64,000 nucleotides of DNA. Source: Nemertoderma westbladi (Eukaryota; Xenacoelomorpha; Nemertodermatida; Nemertodermatidae). Shown here piece by piece: positions 32,770 through 46,800 of the stretch (its first letter is position 1; each line of letters begins with the position of its first letter). The stretch is from contig JAUCBJ010000326.1 in assembly GCA_032718475.1 (NCBI GenBank), forward strand, positions 1 to 64,000, read 5' to 3'. Made by a program: the position numbers and the translations under genes. A model generated the notes under the pieces. It saw only the letters and a list, made by a program, of their open reading frames with translations, had not been told where the DNA came from and did no database searches.

Positions 32770-35700
32770 GTAGCCCGGGAATCTGTTGCCCACGCAGTCC
32801 CGCACCTTAGTGATCAGGGCCAGGGCTGCCCGGGAAACAGCTCCCCCCACAGTCCCGCACCTTCGTGATCAGGGCCAGGGTAGCCGGGGAAACTGTTGCC
32901 CCCACAGTCCTGCACCTCGTGATCAGGACCAGGGTAGGCCGGGAAACTGTTGCCGCCACAGTCCTGCACCTTCGAGATCAGGACCAGGGTAGCCCGGGAA
33001 ACTGTTGCCCGCACAGTCCCGCACCTTAGTGATCAGGGCCAGGGCTGCCCGGGAAACAGCTCCCCTCACAGTCCCGCACCTTCGTGATCAGGGCCAGGGT
33101 AGCCCGGGAAACTGTTGCCCCCACAGTCCTGCACCTCGTGATCAGGACCAGGATAGCCCGGGAAACTGTTGCCCCCACACTCCCGCACCTTAGTGACCAG
33201 GGCCAGGGCTGCCCGGGAAACAGCTCCCCCCACAGTCCCGCGCCTTCGTGATCAGGGCCAGGGTAGCCCGGGAAACTGTTGCCCCCACAGTCCTGCACCT
33301 CGTGATCAGGACCAGGGTAGCCCGGGAAACTGTTGCCGCCACAGTCCTGCACCTCGTGATCAGGACCAGGGTAGCCCGGGAAACTGTTGCCGCCACAGTC
33401 CTGCACCTCGTGATCAGGGCCAGGGTAGCCCGGGAAACTGTTGCCCACACAGTCCCGCACCTTCGTGATCAGGGCCAGGGTAGCCCGGGAAACCGTTGCC
33501 CCCATGGTCCCGGAAACGGCTGCCCCCACAGTCCCGCATATTCGTGATCAGGGGCCAGGGTTGCCCGGGAAACTGCTGCCCCCACAGTCCTGCACCTCGT
33601 GATCAGGGTCAGGGTAGCCCGGGAAACCTTTGCCCCCATGGTCCCGGAAACGGCTGCCCCCACAGTCCTGCACCTCGTGATCAGGGTCAGGGTAGCCCGG
33701 GAAACCGTTGCCCCCATGGTCCCGGAAACGGCTGCCCCCACAGTCCTGCACCTCGTGATCAGGGTCAGGGTAGCCCGGGAAACCGTTGCCCCCATGGTCC
33801 CAGAAACGGCTGCCCCCACAGTCCCGCACCTTCGTGATCAGGGCCAGGGTAGCCCGGGAAACTGTTGCCCCCACAGTCCCACACCTCGTGATCAGGACCA
33901 GGGTAGCCGGGAAACTGTTGCCCCCACAGTCCCACACCTCGTGATCAGGACCAGGGTAGACGGGAAACGGCCGCCCCCACAGTCCTGCACCTCGTGATCA
34001 GGGCCAGGGTAGCCCGGGAAACGGCTGCCCCCACAGTCCCGTACCTCGTGATCACGGCCAGGGTTGCCCGGGAAACGGCTGCCCCCACAGTCCCACACCT
34101 TCGTGATCAGGGCCAGGGTAGCCCGGGAAACGGCTGCCCCCACAGTCCCGTACCTCGTGATCAGGGCCAGGGTTGCCCGGGAAACGGCTGCCCCCACAGT
34201 CCCGCACCTTCGTGATCAGGGCCAGGGTAGCCCGGGAAACTGCTGCCCCCACAGTCCTGCACCTCGTGATCAGGGTCAGGGTAGCCCGGGAAACTGTTGC
34301 CCCCACAGTCCCACACCTCGTGATCAGGACCAGGGTAGCCGGGAAACTGTTGCCCCCACAGTCCCACACCTCGTGATCAGGACCAGGGTAGCCGGGAAAC
34401 GGCCGCCCCCACAGTCCTGCACCTCGTGATCAGGGCCAGGGTAGCCCGGGAAACGGCTGCCCCCACAGTCCCGTACCTCGTGATCAGGGCCAGGGTTGCC
34501 CGGGAAACGGCTGCCCCCACAGTCCCACACCTCGTGATCAGGACCAGGGTAGCCCGGGAAACGGCTGCCCCCACAGTCCTGCACCTCGTGATCAAGGCCA
34601 GGATAGCCCGGGAAACTGTTGCCCACACAGTCCCGCACCTTAGTGATGAGGGCCAGGGTAGCCCGGGAAACTGTTGCCTACACAGTCCCGCACCTTAGTG
34701 ATGAGGGCCAGGGTAACCCGGGAAACTGTTGCCCACACAGTCCTGCACCTCGTGATGAGGGACAGGGTAGCCCGGGAAACTGTTGCCCCCACAGTCCCGA
34801 ACCTTCGTGATCAAGGTCAGGGTAGCCCGGGAAACTGTTGCCCACACAGTCCCGCACCTTAGTGATCAGGACCAGAGTAGCCCGGGAAACTGTTGCCCCC
34901 ACAGTCCCGCACCTTCGTGATCAGGGCCAGGGTAGCCCGGGAAACTGTTGCCCCCACAGTCCTGCACCTTCGTGATCAGGGCCAGGGTTGCCCGGGAAAC
35001 GGCCGCCCCCACAGTCCTGCACCTCGTGATCAGGGCCAGGGTAGCCCGGGAAACGGCTGCCCCCACAGTCCCGTACCTCGTGATCACGGCCAGGGTTGCC
35101 CGGGAAACGGCTGCCCCCACAGTCCCACACCTTCGTGATCAGGGCCAGGGTAGCCCGGGAAACGGCTGCCCCCACAGTCCCGTACCTCGTGATCAGGACC
35201 AGGGTAGCCCGGGAAACTGTTGCCCCCACAGTCCCGAACCTTCGTGATCAAGGTCAGGGTAGCCCGGGAAACGGCTGCCCCCACAGTCCCACACCTTCGT
35301 GATCACGACCAGGGTAGCCCGGGAAACGGCTGCCCCCACAGTCCCGTACCTCGTGATCAGGACCAGGGTAGCCCGGGAAACTGTTGCCCCCACAGTCCCG
35401 AACCTTCGTGATCAAGGTCAGGGTAGCCCGGGAAACGGCTGCCCCCACAGTCCCACACCTTCGTGATCAGGACCAGGGTAGCCCGGGAAACTGTTGCCCC
35501 CACAGTCCCGAACCTTCGTGATCAAGGTCAGGGTAGCCCGGGAAACTGTTGCCCACACAGTCCCGCACCTTAGTGATCAGGACCAGAGTAGCCCGGGAAA
35601 CTGTTGCCCCCACAGTCCTGCACCTCGTGATCAGGGCCAGGGTAGCCCGGGAAACGGCTGCCCCCACAGTCCCGTACCTCGTGATCAGGGCCAGGGTTGC

Positions 35701-37844
35701 CCGGGAAACGGCTGCCCCCACAGTCCCACACCTCGTGATCAGGACCAGGGTAGCCCGGGAAACGGCTGCCCCCACAGTCCTGCACCTCGTGATCAAGGCC
35801 AGGGTAGCCCGGGAAACTGTTGCCCACACAGTCCCGCACCTTAGTGATGAGGGCCAGGGTAGCCCGGGAAACTGTTGCCCACACAGTCCCGCACCTTAGT
35901 GATGAGGGCCAGGGTAACCCGGGAAACTGTTGCCCACACAGTCCTGCACCTCGTGATGAGGGACAGGGTAGCCCGGGAAACTGTTGCCCCCACAGTCCCG
36001 AACCTTCGTGATCAAGGTCAGGGTAGCCCGGGAAACGGCTGCCCCCACAGTCCCACACCTTCGTGATCAGGACCAGGGTAGCCCGGGAAACTGTTGCCCC
36101 CACAGTCCCGAACCTTCGTGATCAAGGTCAGGGTAGCCCGGGAAACTGTTGCCCACACAGTCCCGCACCTTAGTGATGAGGGCCAGGGTAGCCCGGGAAA
36201 CTGTTGCCCACACAGTCCTGCACCTCGTGATGAGGGACAGGGTAGCCCGGGAAACTGTTGCCCCCACAGTCCCGAACCTTCGTGATCAAGGTCAGGGTAG
36301 CCCGGGAAACGGCTGCCCCCACAGTCCCACACCTTCGTGATCAGGACCAGGGTAGCCCGGGAAACTGTTGCCCCCACAGTCCCGAACCTTCGTGATCAAG
36401 GTCAGGGTAGCCCGGGAAACTGTTGCCCACACAGTCCCGCACCTTAGTGATCAGGACCAGAGTAGCCCGGGAAACTGTTGCCCCCACAGTCCCGCACCTT
36501 CGTGATCAGGGCCAGGGTAGCCCGGGAAACTGTTGCCCCCACAGTCCTGCACCTTCGAGATCAGGGCCAGGGTTGCCCGGGGAAAGGCTGCCCCCACAGT
36601 TCCACACCTTCGTGATCAGGGCCAGGGTAGCCCGGGAAACTGTTGCCCACACAGTCCCGAACCTTCGTGATCAAGGTCAGGGTTGCCCGGGAAACTGTTG
36701 CCCCCACAGTCCTGCACCTTCGTGATCAGGGCCAGGGTAGCCCGGGAAGCTGTTGCCTCCACACTCCCACACCTTCGTGACCAGGGCCAGGGCTGCCCGG
36801 GAAACGGCTTCCCCCACAGTCCTGCACCTCGTGATCAGGGCCAGGGTAGCCCGGGAAACTGTTGCCTCCACACTCCCACACCTTCGTGACCAGGGCCAGG
36901 GCTGCCCGGGAAACGGCTTCCCCCACAGTCCTGCACCTCGTGATCAGGACAAGGGTAGCCCGGGAAACTGTTGCCCCCACAGTCCTGCACCTTCGTGATC
37001 AGGGCCAGGGTAACCCGGGAACCTGTTGGCCCCACAGTCCTGCACCTTCGTGATCAGGGCCAGGGTAGCCCGGGAAACTGTTGCCCCCACAGTCCCGCAC
37101 CTTCGTGACCAGGGCCAGGGCTGCCCGGGAAACGGCTTCCCCCACAGTCCTGCACCTCGTAATCAGGACAAGGGTAGCCCGGGAAACTGTTGCCCCCACA
37201 GTCCTGCACCTTCGTGATCAGGGCCAGGGTAACCCGGGAACCTGTTGCCCCCACAGACCTGCACCTTCGTGATCAGGGCCAGGGTAGCCCGGGAAACTGT
37301 TGCCCCCACAGTCCTGCACCTTCGTGATCAGGGCCAGGGTAGCCCGGGAAGCTGTTGCCTCCACACTCCCACACCTTCGTGACCAGGGCCAGGGCTGCCC
37401 GGGAAACGGCTTCCCCCACAGTCCTGCACCTCGTGATCAGGACAAGGGTAGCCCGGGAAACTGTTGCCCCCACAGTCCCGCACCTTCGTGATCAGGACCA
37501 GGGTAGCCCAGGAAACTGTTGCCCCCACAGTCCCGCACCTTCGTGATCAGGACCAGGGTAGCCCAGGAAACTGTTGCCCCCACAGTCCTGCACCTCGTGA
37601 TCAGGACCAGGGTAACCCGGGAAACTGTTGCCTCCCCAGTCCTGCACCTTCGTGATCAGGGCCAGGGTAGCCCGGGAAACTGTTGCCCCCCACAGTCCCG
37701 CACCTTCGTGATCAGGACCAGGGTAGCCCGGGAAACTGTTGCCCCCCCAGTCCCGCACCTTCGTGATCAGGGCCAGGGTAGCCCGGGAAACTGTTGCCCC
37801 CACAGTCCCGCACCTTCGTGATCAGGGCCAGGGTAGCCCGGGAA

Positions 37845-38644
37845 GTACTCTCAGAATCATTAGAGGGAGCCCAGCGGCTCCTCAGCTCATTAGAACATGC
37901 TGCTTCTAGTGTTGGTCTTTTTATTAACTCCAGAAAGACCAAAATTCTGACAGTTAACTTTGAAAGTCCTCAGCAAGTCTCTGATTGGATGAGCATAAGC
38001 TCAAAGGATGGTATGCTTGAGCATGTGGACGACTTCTGTTACCTGGGATCATGGATCCGGAAGTCAGGTGAGGACCTTCGAATACGTAAGGGAAAGGCAT
38101 GGGCAGCCTTGAATAGGCTTTCCAGGATTTGGAAGTCACCTAGAATTAATCGGAAACTTAAGGTCCGATTATTTAGAGCAGCAGTAGTTCCAGTACTCCT
38201 CTACGGGAGTCCATGCTGGGCTCTAACTGCTGAGGACACCAAATCTCTGGATGGCACATTCACAAGAATGCTACGCCGGGTACATTGTGTCAAGTATAAT
38301 GCACACATCTCCAACCAGACACTATATAACATTGGAGGTGTCTCATTGGTTCCCCCAAGCTTGACACTAGAACAAAATCGCCTCCGCTTTGCAGGACATT
38401 GCTTTCGCCGTGAGGACCAGCCAGTGCATAATCTTGTACTTTGGCAGCCTCATGGAGTGAATAAGCATGGTGGACAGCCCATGACTTTCTTGAGACGCAT
38501 CTTAAAGGACACTGGCCTTAAAGATGCGGATGATCTAGCAAATGTCATGGGTGATAGGGAGTTGTGGCGGCGCAATTTTGTTGACAAGCCGGCACAGCAT
38601 TCTTAAAAATGCAGCTGCAATGCAGCATGCCGATCCTAGTAGTA
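37845..38644 (+). mobile_element. 5'-truncated LINE fragment 4 inside the satellite
   Basis: Same structure as fragment 1, 5,875 bp after fragment 3. Confidence 0.95.
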
Positions 38645-41600
38645 GTAGCCCGGGAATCTGTTGCCCACGCAGTCCCGCACCTTAGTGATCAGGGCCAGGG
38701 CTGCCCGGGAAACAGCTCCCCCCACAGTCCCGCACCTTCGTGATCAGGGCCAGGGTAGCCGGGGAAACTGTTGCCCCCACAGTCCTGCACCTCGTGATCA
38801 GGACCAGGGTAGGCCGGGAAACTGTTGCCGCCACAGTCCTGCACCTTCGTGATCAGGACCAGGGTAGCCCGGGAAACTGTTGCCCGCACAGTCCCGCACC
38901 TTAGTGATCAGGGCCAGGGCTGCCCGGGAAACAGCTCCCCTCACAGTCCCGCACCTTCGTGATCAGGGCCAGGGTAGCCCGGGAAACTGTTGCCCCCACA
39001 GTCCTGCACCTCGTGATCAGGACCAGGATAGCCCGGGAAACTGTTGCCCCCACACTCCCGCACCTTAGTGACCAGGGCCAGGGCTGCCCGGGAAACAGCT
39101 CCCCCCACAGTCCCGCGCCTTCGTGATCAGGGCCAGGGTAGCCCGGGAAACTGTTGCCCCCACAGTCCTGCACCTCGTGATCAGGACCAGGGTAGCCCGG
39201 GAAACTGTTGCCGCCACAGTCCTGCACCTCGTGATCAGGACCAGGGTAGCCCGGGAAACTGTTGCCGCCACAGTCCTGCACCTCGTGATCAGGGCCAGGG
39301 TAGCCCGGGAAACTGTTGCCCACACAGTCCCGCACCTTCGTGATCAGGGCCAGGGTAGCCCGGGAAACCGTTGCCCCCATGGTCCCGGAAACGGCTGCCC
39401 CCACAGTCCCGCATATTCGTGATCAGGGGCCAGGGTTGCCCGGGAAACTGCTGCCCCCACAGTCCTGCACCTCGTGATCAGGGTCAGGGTAGCCCGGGAA
39501 ACCTTTGCCCCCATGGTCCCGGAAACGGCTGCCCCCACAGTCCTGCACCTCGTGATCAGGGTCAGGGTAGCCCGGGAAACCGTTGCCCCCATGGTCCCGG
39601 AAACGGCTGCCCCCACAGTCCTGCACCTCGTGATCAGGGTCAGGGTAGCCCGGGAAACCGTTGCCCCCATGGTCCCAGAAACGGCTGCCCCCACAGTCCC
39701 GCACCTTCGTGATCAGGGCCAGGGTAGCCCGGGAAACTGTTGCCCCCACAGTCCCACACCTCGTGATCAGGACCAGGGTAGCCGGGAAACTGTTGCCCCC
39801 ACAGTCCCACACCTCGTGATCAGGACCAGGGTAGACGGGAAACGGCCGCCCCCACAGTCCTGCACCTCGTGATCAGGGCCAGGGTAGCCCGGGAAACGGC
39901 TGCCCCCACAGTCCCGTACCTCGTGATCAGGGCCAGGGTTGCCCGGGAAACGGCTGCCCCCACAGTCCCACACCTCGTGATCAGGACCAGGGTAGCCCGG
40001 GAAACGGCTGCCCCCACAGTCCTGCACCTCGTGATCAAGGCCAGGATAGCCCGGGAAACTGTTGCCCACACAGTCCCGCAACTTAGTGATGAGGGCCAGG
40101 GTAGCCCGGGAAACTGTTGCCCACACAGTCCCGCACCTTAGTGATGAGGGCCAGGGTAACCCGGGAAACTGTTGCCCACACAGTCCTGCACCTCGTGATG
40201 AGGGACAGGGTAGCCCGGGAAACTGTTGCCCCCACAGTCCCGAACCTTCGTGATCAAGGTCAGGGTAGCCCGGGAAACTGTTGCCCACACAGTCCCGCAC
40301 CTTAGTGATCAGGACCAGAGTAGCCCGGGAAACTGTTGCCCCCACAGTCCCGCACCTTCGTGATCAGGGCCAGGGTAGCCCGGGAAACTGTTGCCCCCAC
40401 AGTCCTGCACCTTCGTGATCAGGGCCAGGGTTGCCCGGGAAACGGCCGCCCCCACAGTCCTGCACCTCGTGATCAGGGCCAGGGTAGCCCGGGAAACGGC
40501 TGCCCCCACAGTCCCGCACCTCGTGATCACGGCCAGGGTTGCCCGGGAAACGGCTGCCCCCACAGTCCCACACCTTCAGTGATCAGGGCCAGGGTAGCCC
40601 GGGAAACGGCTGCCCCCACAGTCCCGCACCTCGTGATCAGGACCAGGGTAGCCCGGGAAACTGTTGCCCCCACAGTCCCGAACCTTCGTGATCAAGGTCA
40701 GGGTAGCCCGGGAAACGGCTGCCCCCACAGTCCCGCACCTTCGTGATCACGACCAGGGTAGCCCGGGAAACGGCTGCCCCCACAGTCCCGCACCTCGTGA
40801 TCAGGGCCAGGGTAGCCCGGGAAACTGTTGCCCCCACAGTCCCGAACCTTCGTGATCAAGGTCAGGGTAGCCCGGGAAACGGCTGCCCCCACAGTCCTAC
40901 ACCTTCGTGATCAGGACCAGGGTAGCCCGGGAAACGGCTGCCCCCACAGTCCCGAACCTCGTGATCAAGGTCAGGGTAGCCCGGGAAACTGTTGCCCACA
41001 CAGTCCCGCACCTTCGTGATCAGGGCCAGGGTAGCCCGGGAAACGGCTGCCCCCACAGTCCTGCACCTCGTGATCAGGGCCAGGGTAGCCCGGGAAACGG
41101 CTGCCCCCACAGTCCCGTACCTCGTGATCAGGGCCAGGGTAGCCCGGGAAACGGCTGCCCCCACAGTCCCACACCTCGTGATCAGGACCAGGGTAGCCCG
41201 GGAAACGGCTGCCCCCACAGTCCTGCACCTCGTGATCAAGGCCAGGGTAGCCCGGGAAACTGTTGCCCACACAGTCCCGCACCTTAGTGATGAGGGCCAG
41301 GGTAGCCCGGGAAACTGTTGCCCACACAGTCCCGCACCTTCGTGATCAGGGCCAGGGTAGCCCGGGAAACTGTTGCCCCCACAGTCCTGCACCTCGTGAT
41401 CAGGGCCAGGGTAGCCCGGGAAACTGTTGCCCCCACAGTCCCGCACCTCGTGATCAAGGCCAGGGTAGCCCGGGAAACGGCTGCCCCCACAGTCCCACAC
41501 CTTCGTGATCAGGACCAGGGTAGCCCGGGAAACTGTTGCCCCCACAGTCCCGACACCTTCGTGATCAAGGCCAGGGTAGCCCGGGAAACTGTTGCCCACA

Positions 41601-43068
41601 CAGTCCCGCACCTTAGTGATCAGGGCCAGGGTAGCCCGGGAAACTGTTGCCCCCACAGTCCTGCACCTTCGTGATCAGGGCCAGGGTAGCCCGGGAAACT
41701 GTTGCCCCCACAGTCCTGCACCTTCGTGATCAGGGCCAGGGTAGCCCGGGAAACTGTTGCCCCCACAGTCCCGCACCTTCGTGATCAGGACCAGGGTAGC
41801 CCGGGAAACTGTTGCCCCCACAGTCCCGCACCTTCGTGATCAGGTCCAGGGTAGCCCGGGAAACTGTTGCCCCACACAGTCCCGCACCTTCGTGATCAGG
41901 GCCAGGGTAGCCCGGGAAACTGTTGCCCCCACAGTCCTGCACCTTCGTGATCAGGGCCAGGGTAGCCCGGGAAACTGTTGCCCCCACAGTCCTGCACCTT
42001 CGTGATCAGGGCCAGGGTAGCCCGGGAAACTGTTGCCCCCACAGTCCCACACCTTCGTGATCAGGGCCAGGGTAGCCCGGGAAACTGTTGCCCCCACAGT
42101 CCCGCACCTTCGTGATCAGGACCAGGGTAGCCCGGGAAACTGTTGCCCCCACAGTCCTGCACCTTCGTGATCAGGGCCAGGGTAGCCCGGGAAACTGTTG
42201 CCCCCACAGTCCTGCACCTTCGTGATCAGGGCCAGGGTAGCCCGGGAAACTGTTGCCCCCACAGTCCCGCACCTTCGTGATCAGGGCCAGGGTAGCCCGG
42301 GAAACTGTTGCCCCCACAGTCCCGCACCTTCGTGATCAGGGCCAGGGTAGCCCGGGAAACTGTTGCCCCCACAGTCCTGCACCTTCGTGATCAGGGCCAG
42401 GGTAGCCCGGGAAACTGTTGCCCCCACAGTCCTGCACCTTCGTGATCAGGGCCAGGGTAGCCCGGGAAACTGTTGCCCCCACAGTCCTGCACCTTCGTGA
42501 TCAGGGCCAGGGTAGCCCGGGAAACTGTTGCCCCCACAGTCCCGACACCTTCGTGATCAGGGCCAGGGTGCCCGGGAACTGTTGCCCCCACAGTCCCCAC
42601 CTTCGTGACAGGGCCAGGGTGCCCGGGAAACGGCTTCCCCCACAGTCCTGCACCTCGTGATCAGGACAAGGGTAGCCCGGGAAACTGTTGCCCCCACAGT
42701 CCCGCACCTTCGTGATCAGGACCAGGGTAGCCCAGGAAACTGTTGCCCCCACAGTCCCGCACCTTCGTGATCAGGACCAGGGTAGCCCAGGAAACTGTTG
42801 CCCCCACAGTCCTGCACCTCGTGATCAGGACCAGGGTAACCCGGGAAACTGTTGCCTCCCCAGTCCTGCACCTTCGTGATCAGGGCCAGGGTAGCCCGGG
42901 AAACTGTTGCCCCCCACAGTCCCGCACCTTCGTGATCAGGACCAGGGTAGCCCGGGAAACTGTTGCCCCCCCAGTCCCGCACCTTCGTGATCAGGGCCAG
43001 GGTAGCCCGGGAAACTGTTGCCCCCACAGTCCCGCACCTTCGTGATCAGGGCCAGGGTAGCCCGGGAA

Positions 43069-43868
43069 GTACTCTCAGAATCATTAGAGGGAGCCCAGCG
43101 GCTCCTCAGCTCATTAGAACATGCTGCTTCTAGTGTTGGTCTTTTTATTAACTCCAGAAAGACCAAAATTCTGACAGTTAACTTTGAAAGTCCTCAGCAA
43201 GTCTCTGATTGGATGAGCATAAGCTCAAAGGATGGTATGCTTGAGCATGTGGACGACTTCTGTTACCTGGGATCATGGATCCGGAAGTCAGGTGAGGACC
43301 TTCGAATACGTAAGGGAAAGGCATGGGCAGCCTTGAATAGGCTTTCCAGGATTTGGAAGTCACCTAGAATTAATCGGAAACTTAAGGTCCGATTATTTAG
43401 AGCAGCAGTAGTTCCAGTACTCCTCTACGGGAGTCCATGCTGGGCTCTAACTGCTGAGGACACCAAATCTCTGGATGGCACATTCACAAGAATGCTACGC
43501 CGGGTACATTGTGTCAAGTATAATGCACACATCTCCAACCAGACACTATATAACATTGGAGGTGTCTCATTGGTTCCCCCAAGCTTGACACTAGAACAAA
43601 ATCGCCTCCGCTTTGCAGGACATTGCTTTCGCCGTGAGGACCAGCCAGTGCATAATCTTGTACTTTGGCAGCCTCATGGAGTGAATAAGCATGGTGGACA
43701 GCCCATGACTTTCTTGAGACGCATCTTAAAGGACACTGGCCTTAAAGATGCGGATGATCTAGCAAATGTCATGGGTGATAGGGAGTTGTGGCGGCGCAAT
43801 TTTGTTGACAAGCCGGCACAGCATTCTTAAAAATGCAGCTGCAATGCAGCATGCCGATCCTAGTAGTA
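43069..43868 (+). mobile_element. 5'-truncated LINE fragment 5 inside the satellite
   Basis: Same structure as fragment 1, 5,224 bp after fragment 4. Its upstream flank matches the other copies for only about 0.4 kb before switching to a more regular 55-bp array (41.6-42.6 kb). Confidence 0.95.
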
Positions 43869-46800
43869 GTAGCCCGGGAATCTGTTGCCCACGCAGTCCC
43901 GCACCTTAGTGATCAGGGCCAGGGCTGCCCGGGAAACAGCTCCCCCCACAGTCCCGCACCTTCGTGATCAGGGCCAGGGTAGCCGGGGAAACTGTTGCCC
44001 CCACAGTCCTGCACCTCGTGATCAGGACCAGGGTAGGCCGGGAAACTGTTGCCGCCACAGTCCTGCACCTTCGTGATCAGGACCAGGGTAGCCCGGGAAA
44101 CTGTTGCCCGCACAGTCCCGCACCTTAGTGATCAGGGCCAGGGCTGCCCGGGAAACAGCTCCCCTCACAGTCCCGCACCTTCGTGATCAGGGCCAGGGTA
44201 GCCCGGGAAACTGTTGCCCCCACAGTCCTGCACCTCGTGATCAGGACCAGGATAGCCCGGGAAACTGTTGCCCCCACACTCCCGCACCTTAGTGACCAGG
44301 GCCAGGGCTGCCCGGGAAACAGCTCCCCCCACAGTCCCGCGCCTTCGTGATCAGGGCCAGGGTAGCCCGGGAAACTGTTGCCCCCACAGTCCTGCACCTC
44401 GTGATCAGGACCAGGGTAGCCCGGGAAACTGTTGCCGCCACAGTCCTGCACCTCGTGATCAGGACCAGGGTAGCCCGGGAAACTGTTGCCGCCACAGTCC
44501 TGCACCTCGTGATCAGGGCCAGGGTAGCCCGGGAAACTGTTGCCCACACAGTCCCGCACCTTCGTGATCAGGGCCAGGGTAGCCCGGGAAACCGTTGCCC
44601 CCATGGTCCCGGAAACGGCTGCCCCCACAGTCCCGCATATTCGTGATCAGGGGCCAGGGTTGCCCGGGAAACTGCTGCCCCCACAGTCCTGCACCTCGTG
44701 ATCAGGGTCAGGGTAGCCCGGGAAACCTTTGCCCCCATGGTCCCGGAAACGGCTGCCCCCACAGTCCTGCACCTCGTGATCAGGGTCAGGGTAGCCCGGG
44801 AAACCGTTGCCCCCATGGTCCCGGAAACGGCTGCCCCCACAGTCCTGCACCTCGTGATCAGGGTCAGGGTAGCCCGGGAAACCGTTGCCCCCATGGTCCC
44901 AGAAACGGCTGCCCCCACAGTCCCGCACCTTCGTGATCAGGGCCAGGGTAGCCCGGGAAACTGTTGCCCCCACAGTCCCACACCTCGTGATCAGGACCAG
45001 GGTAGCCGGGAAACTGTTGCCCCCACAGTCCCACACCTCGTGATCAGGACCAGGGTAGACGGGAAACGGCCGCCCCCACAGTCCTGCACCTCGTGATCAG
45101 GGCCAGGGTAGCCCGGGAAACGGCTGCCCCCACAGTCCCGTACCTCGTGATCACGGCCAGGGTTGCCCGGGAAACGGCTGCCCCCACAGTCCCACACCTT
45201 CGTGATCAGGGCCAGGGTAGCCCGGGAAACGGCTGCCCCCACAGTCCCGTACCTCGTGATCAGGGCCAGGGTTGCCCGGGAAACGGCTGCCCCCACAGTC
45301 CCGCACCTTCGTGATCAGGGCCAGGGTAGCCCGGGAAACTGCTGCCCCCACAGTCCTGCACCTCGTGATCAGGGTCAGGGTAGCCCGGGAAACTGTTGCC
45401 CCCACAGTCCCACACCTCGTGATCAGGACCAGGGTAGCCCGGGAAACTGTTGCCCCCACAGTCCCACACCTCGTGATCAGGACCAGGGTAGCCGGGAAAC
45501 GCCGCCCCCACAGTCCTGCACCTCGTGATCAGGGCCAGGGTAGCCCGGGAAACGGCTGCCCCCACAGTCCCGTACCTCGTGATCAGGGCCAGGGTTGCCC
45601 GGGAAACGGCTGCCCCCACAGTCCCACACCTCGTGATCAGGACCAGGGTAGCCCGGGAAACGGCTGCCCCCACAGTCCTGCACCTCGTGATCAAGGCCAG
45701 GATAGCCCGGGAAACTGTTGCCCACACAGTCCCGCACCTTAGTGATGAGGGCCAGGGTAGCCCGGGAAACTGTTGCCCACACAGTCCCGCACCTTAGTGA
45801 TGAGGGCCAGGGTAACCCGGGAAACTGTTGCCCACACAGTCCTGCACCTCGTGATGAGGGACAGGGTAGCCCGGGAAACTGTTGCCCCCACAGTCCCGAA
45901 CCTTCGTGATCAAGGTCAGGGTAGCCCGGGAAACTGTTGCCCACACAGTCCCGCACCTTAGTGATCAGGACCAGAGTAGCCCGGGAAACTGTTGCCCCCA
46001 CAGTCCCGCACCTTCGTGATCAGGGCCAGGGTAGCCCGGGAAACTGTTGCCCCCACAGTCCTGCACCTTCGCGATCAGGGCCAGGGTTGCCCGGGAAACG
46101 GCCGCCCCCACAGTCCTGCACCTCGTGATCAGGGCCAGGGTAGCCCGGGAAACGGCTGCCCCCACAGTCCCGTACCTCGTGATCACGGCCAGGGTTGCCC
46201 GGGAAACGGCTGCCCCCACAGTCCCACACCTTCGTGATCAGGGCCAGGGTAGCCCGGGAAACGGCTGCCCCCACAGTCCCGTACCTCGTGATCAGGACCA
46301 GGGTAGCCCGGGAAACTGTTGCCCCCACAGTCCCGAACCTTCGTGATCAAGGTCAGGGTAGCCCGGGAAACGGCTGCCCCCACAGTCCCACACCTTCGTG
46401 ATCACGACCAGGGTAGCCCGGGGAACGGCTGCCCCCACAGTCCCGTACCTCGTGATCAGGACCAGGGTAGCCCGGGAAACTGTTGCCCCCACAGTCCCGA
46501 ACCTTCGTGATCAAGGTCAGGGTAGCCCGGGAAACGGCTGCCCCCACAGTCCCACACCTTCGTGATCAGGACCAGGGTAGCCCGGGAAACTGTTGCCCCC
46601 ACAGTCCCGAGCCTTTGTGATCAAGGTCAGGGTAGCCCGGGAAACTGTTGCCCACACAGTCCCGCACCTTAGTGATCAGGACCAGAGTAGCCCGGGAAAC
46701 TGTTGCCCCCACAGTCCTGCACCTCGTGATCAGGGCCAGGGTAGCCCGGGAAACGGCTGCCCCCACAGTCCCGTACCTCGTGATCAGGGCCAGGGTTGCC

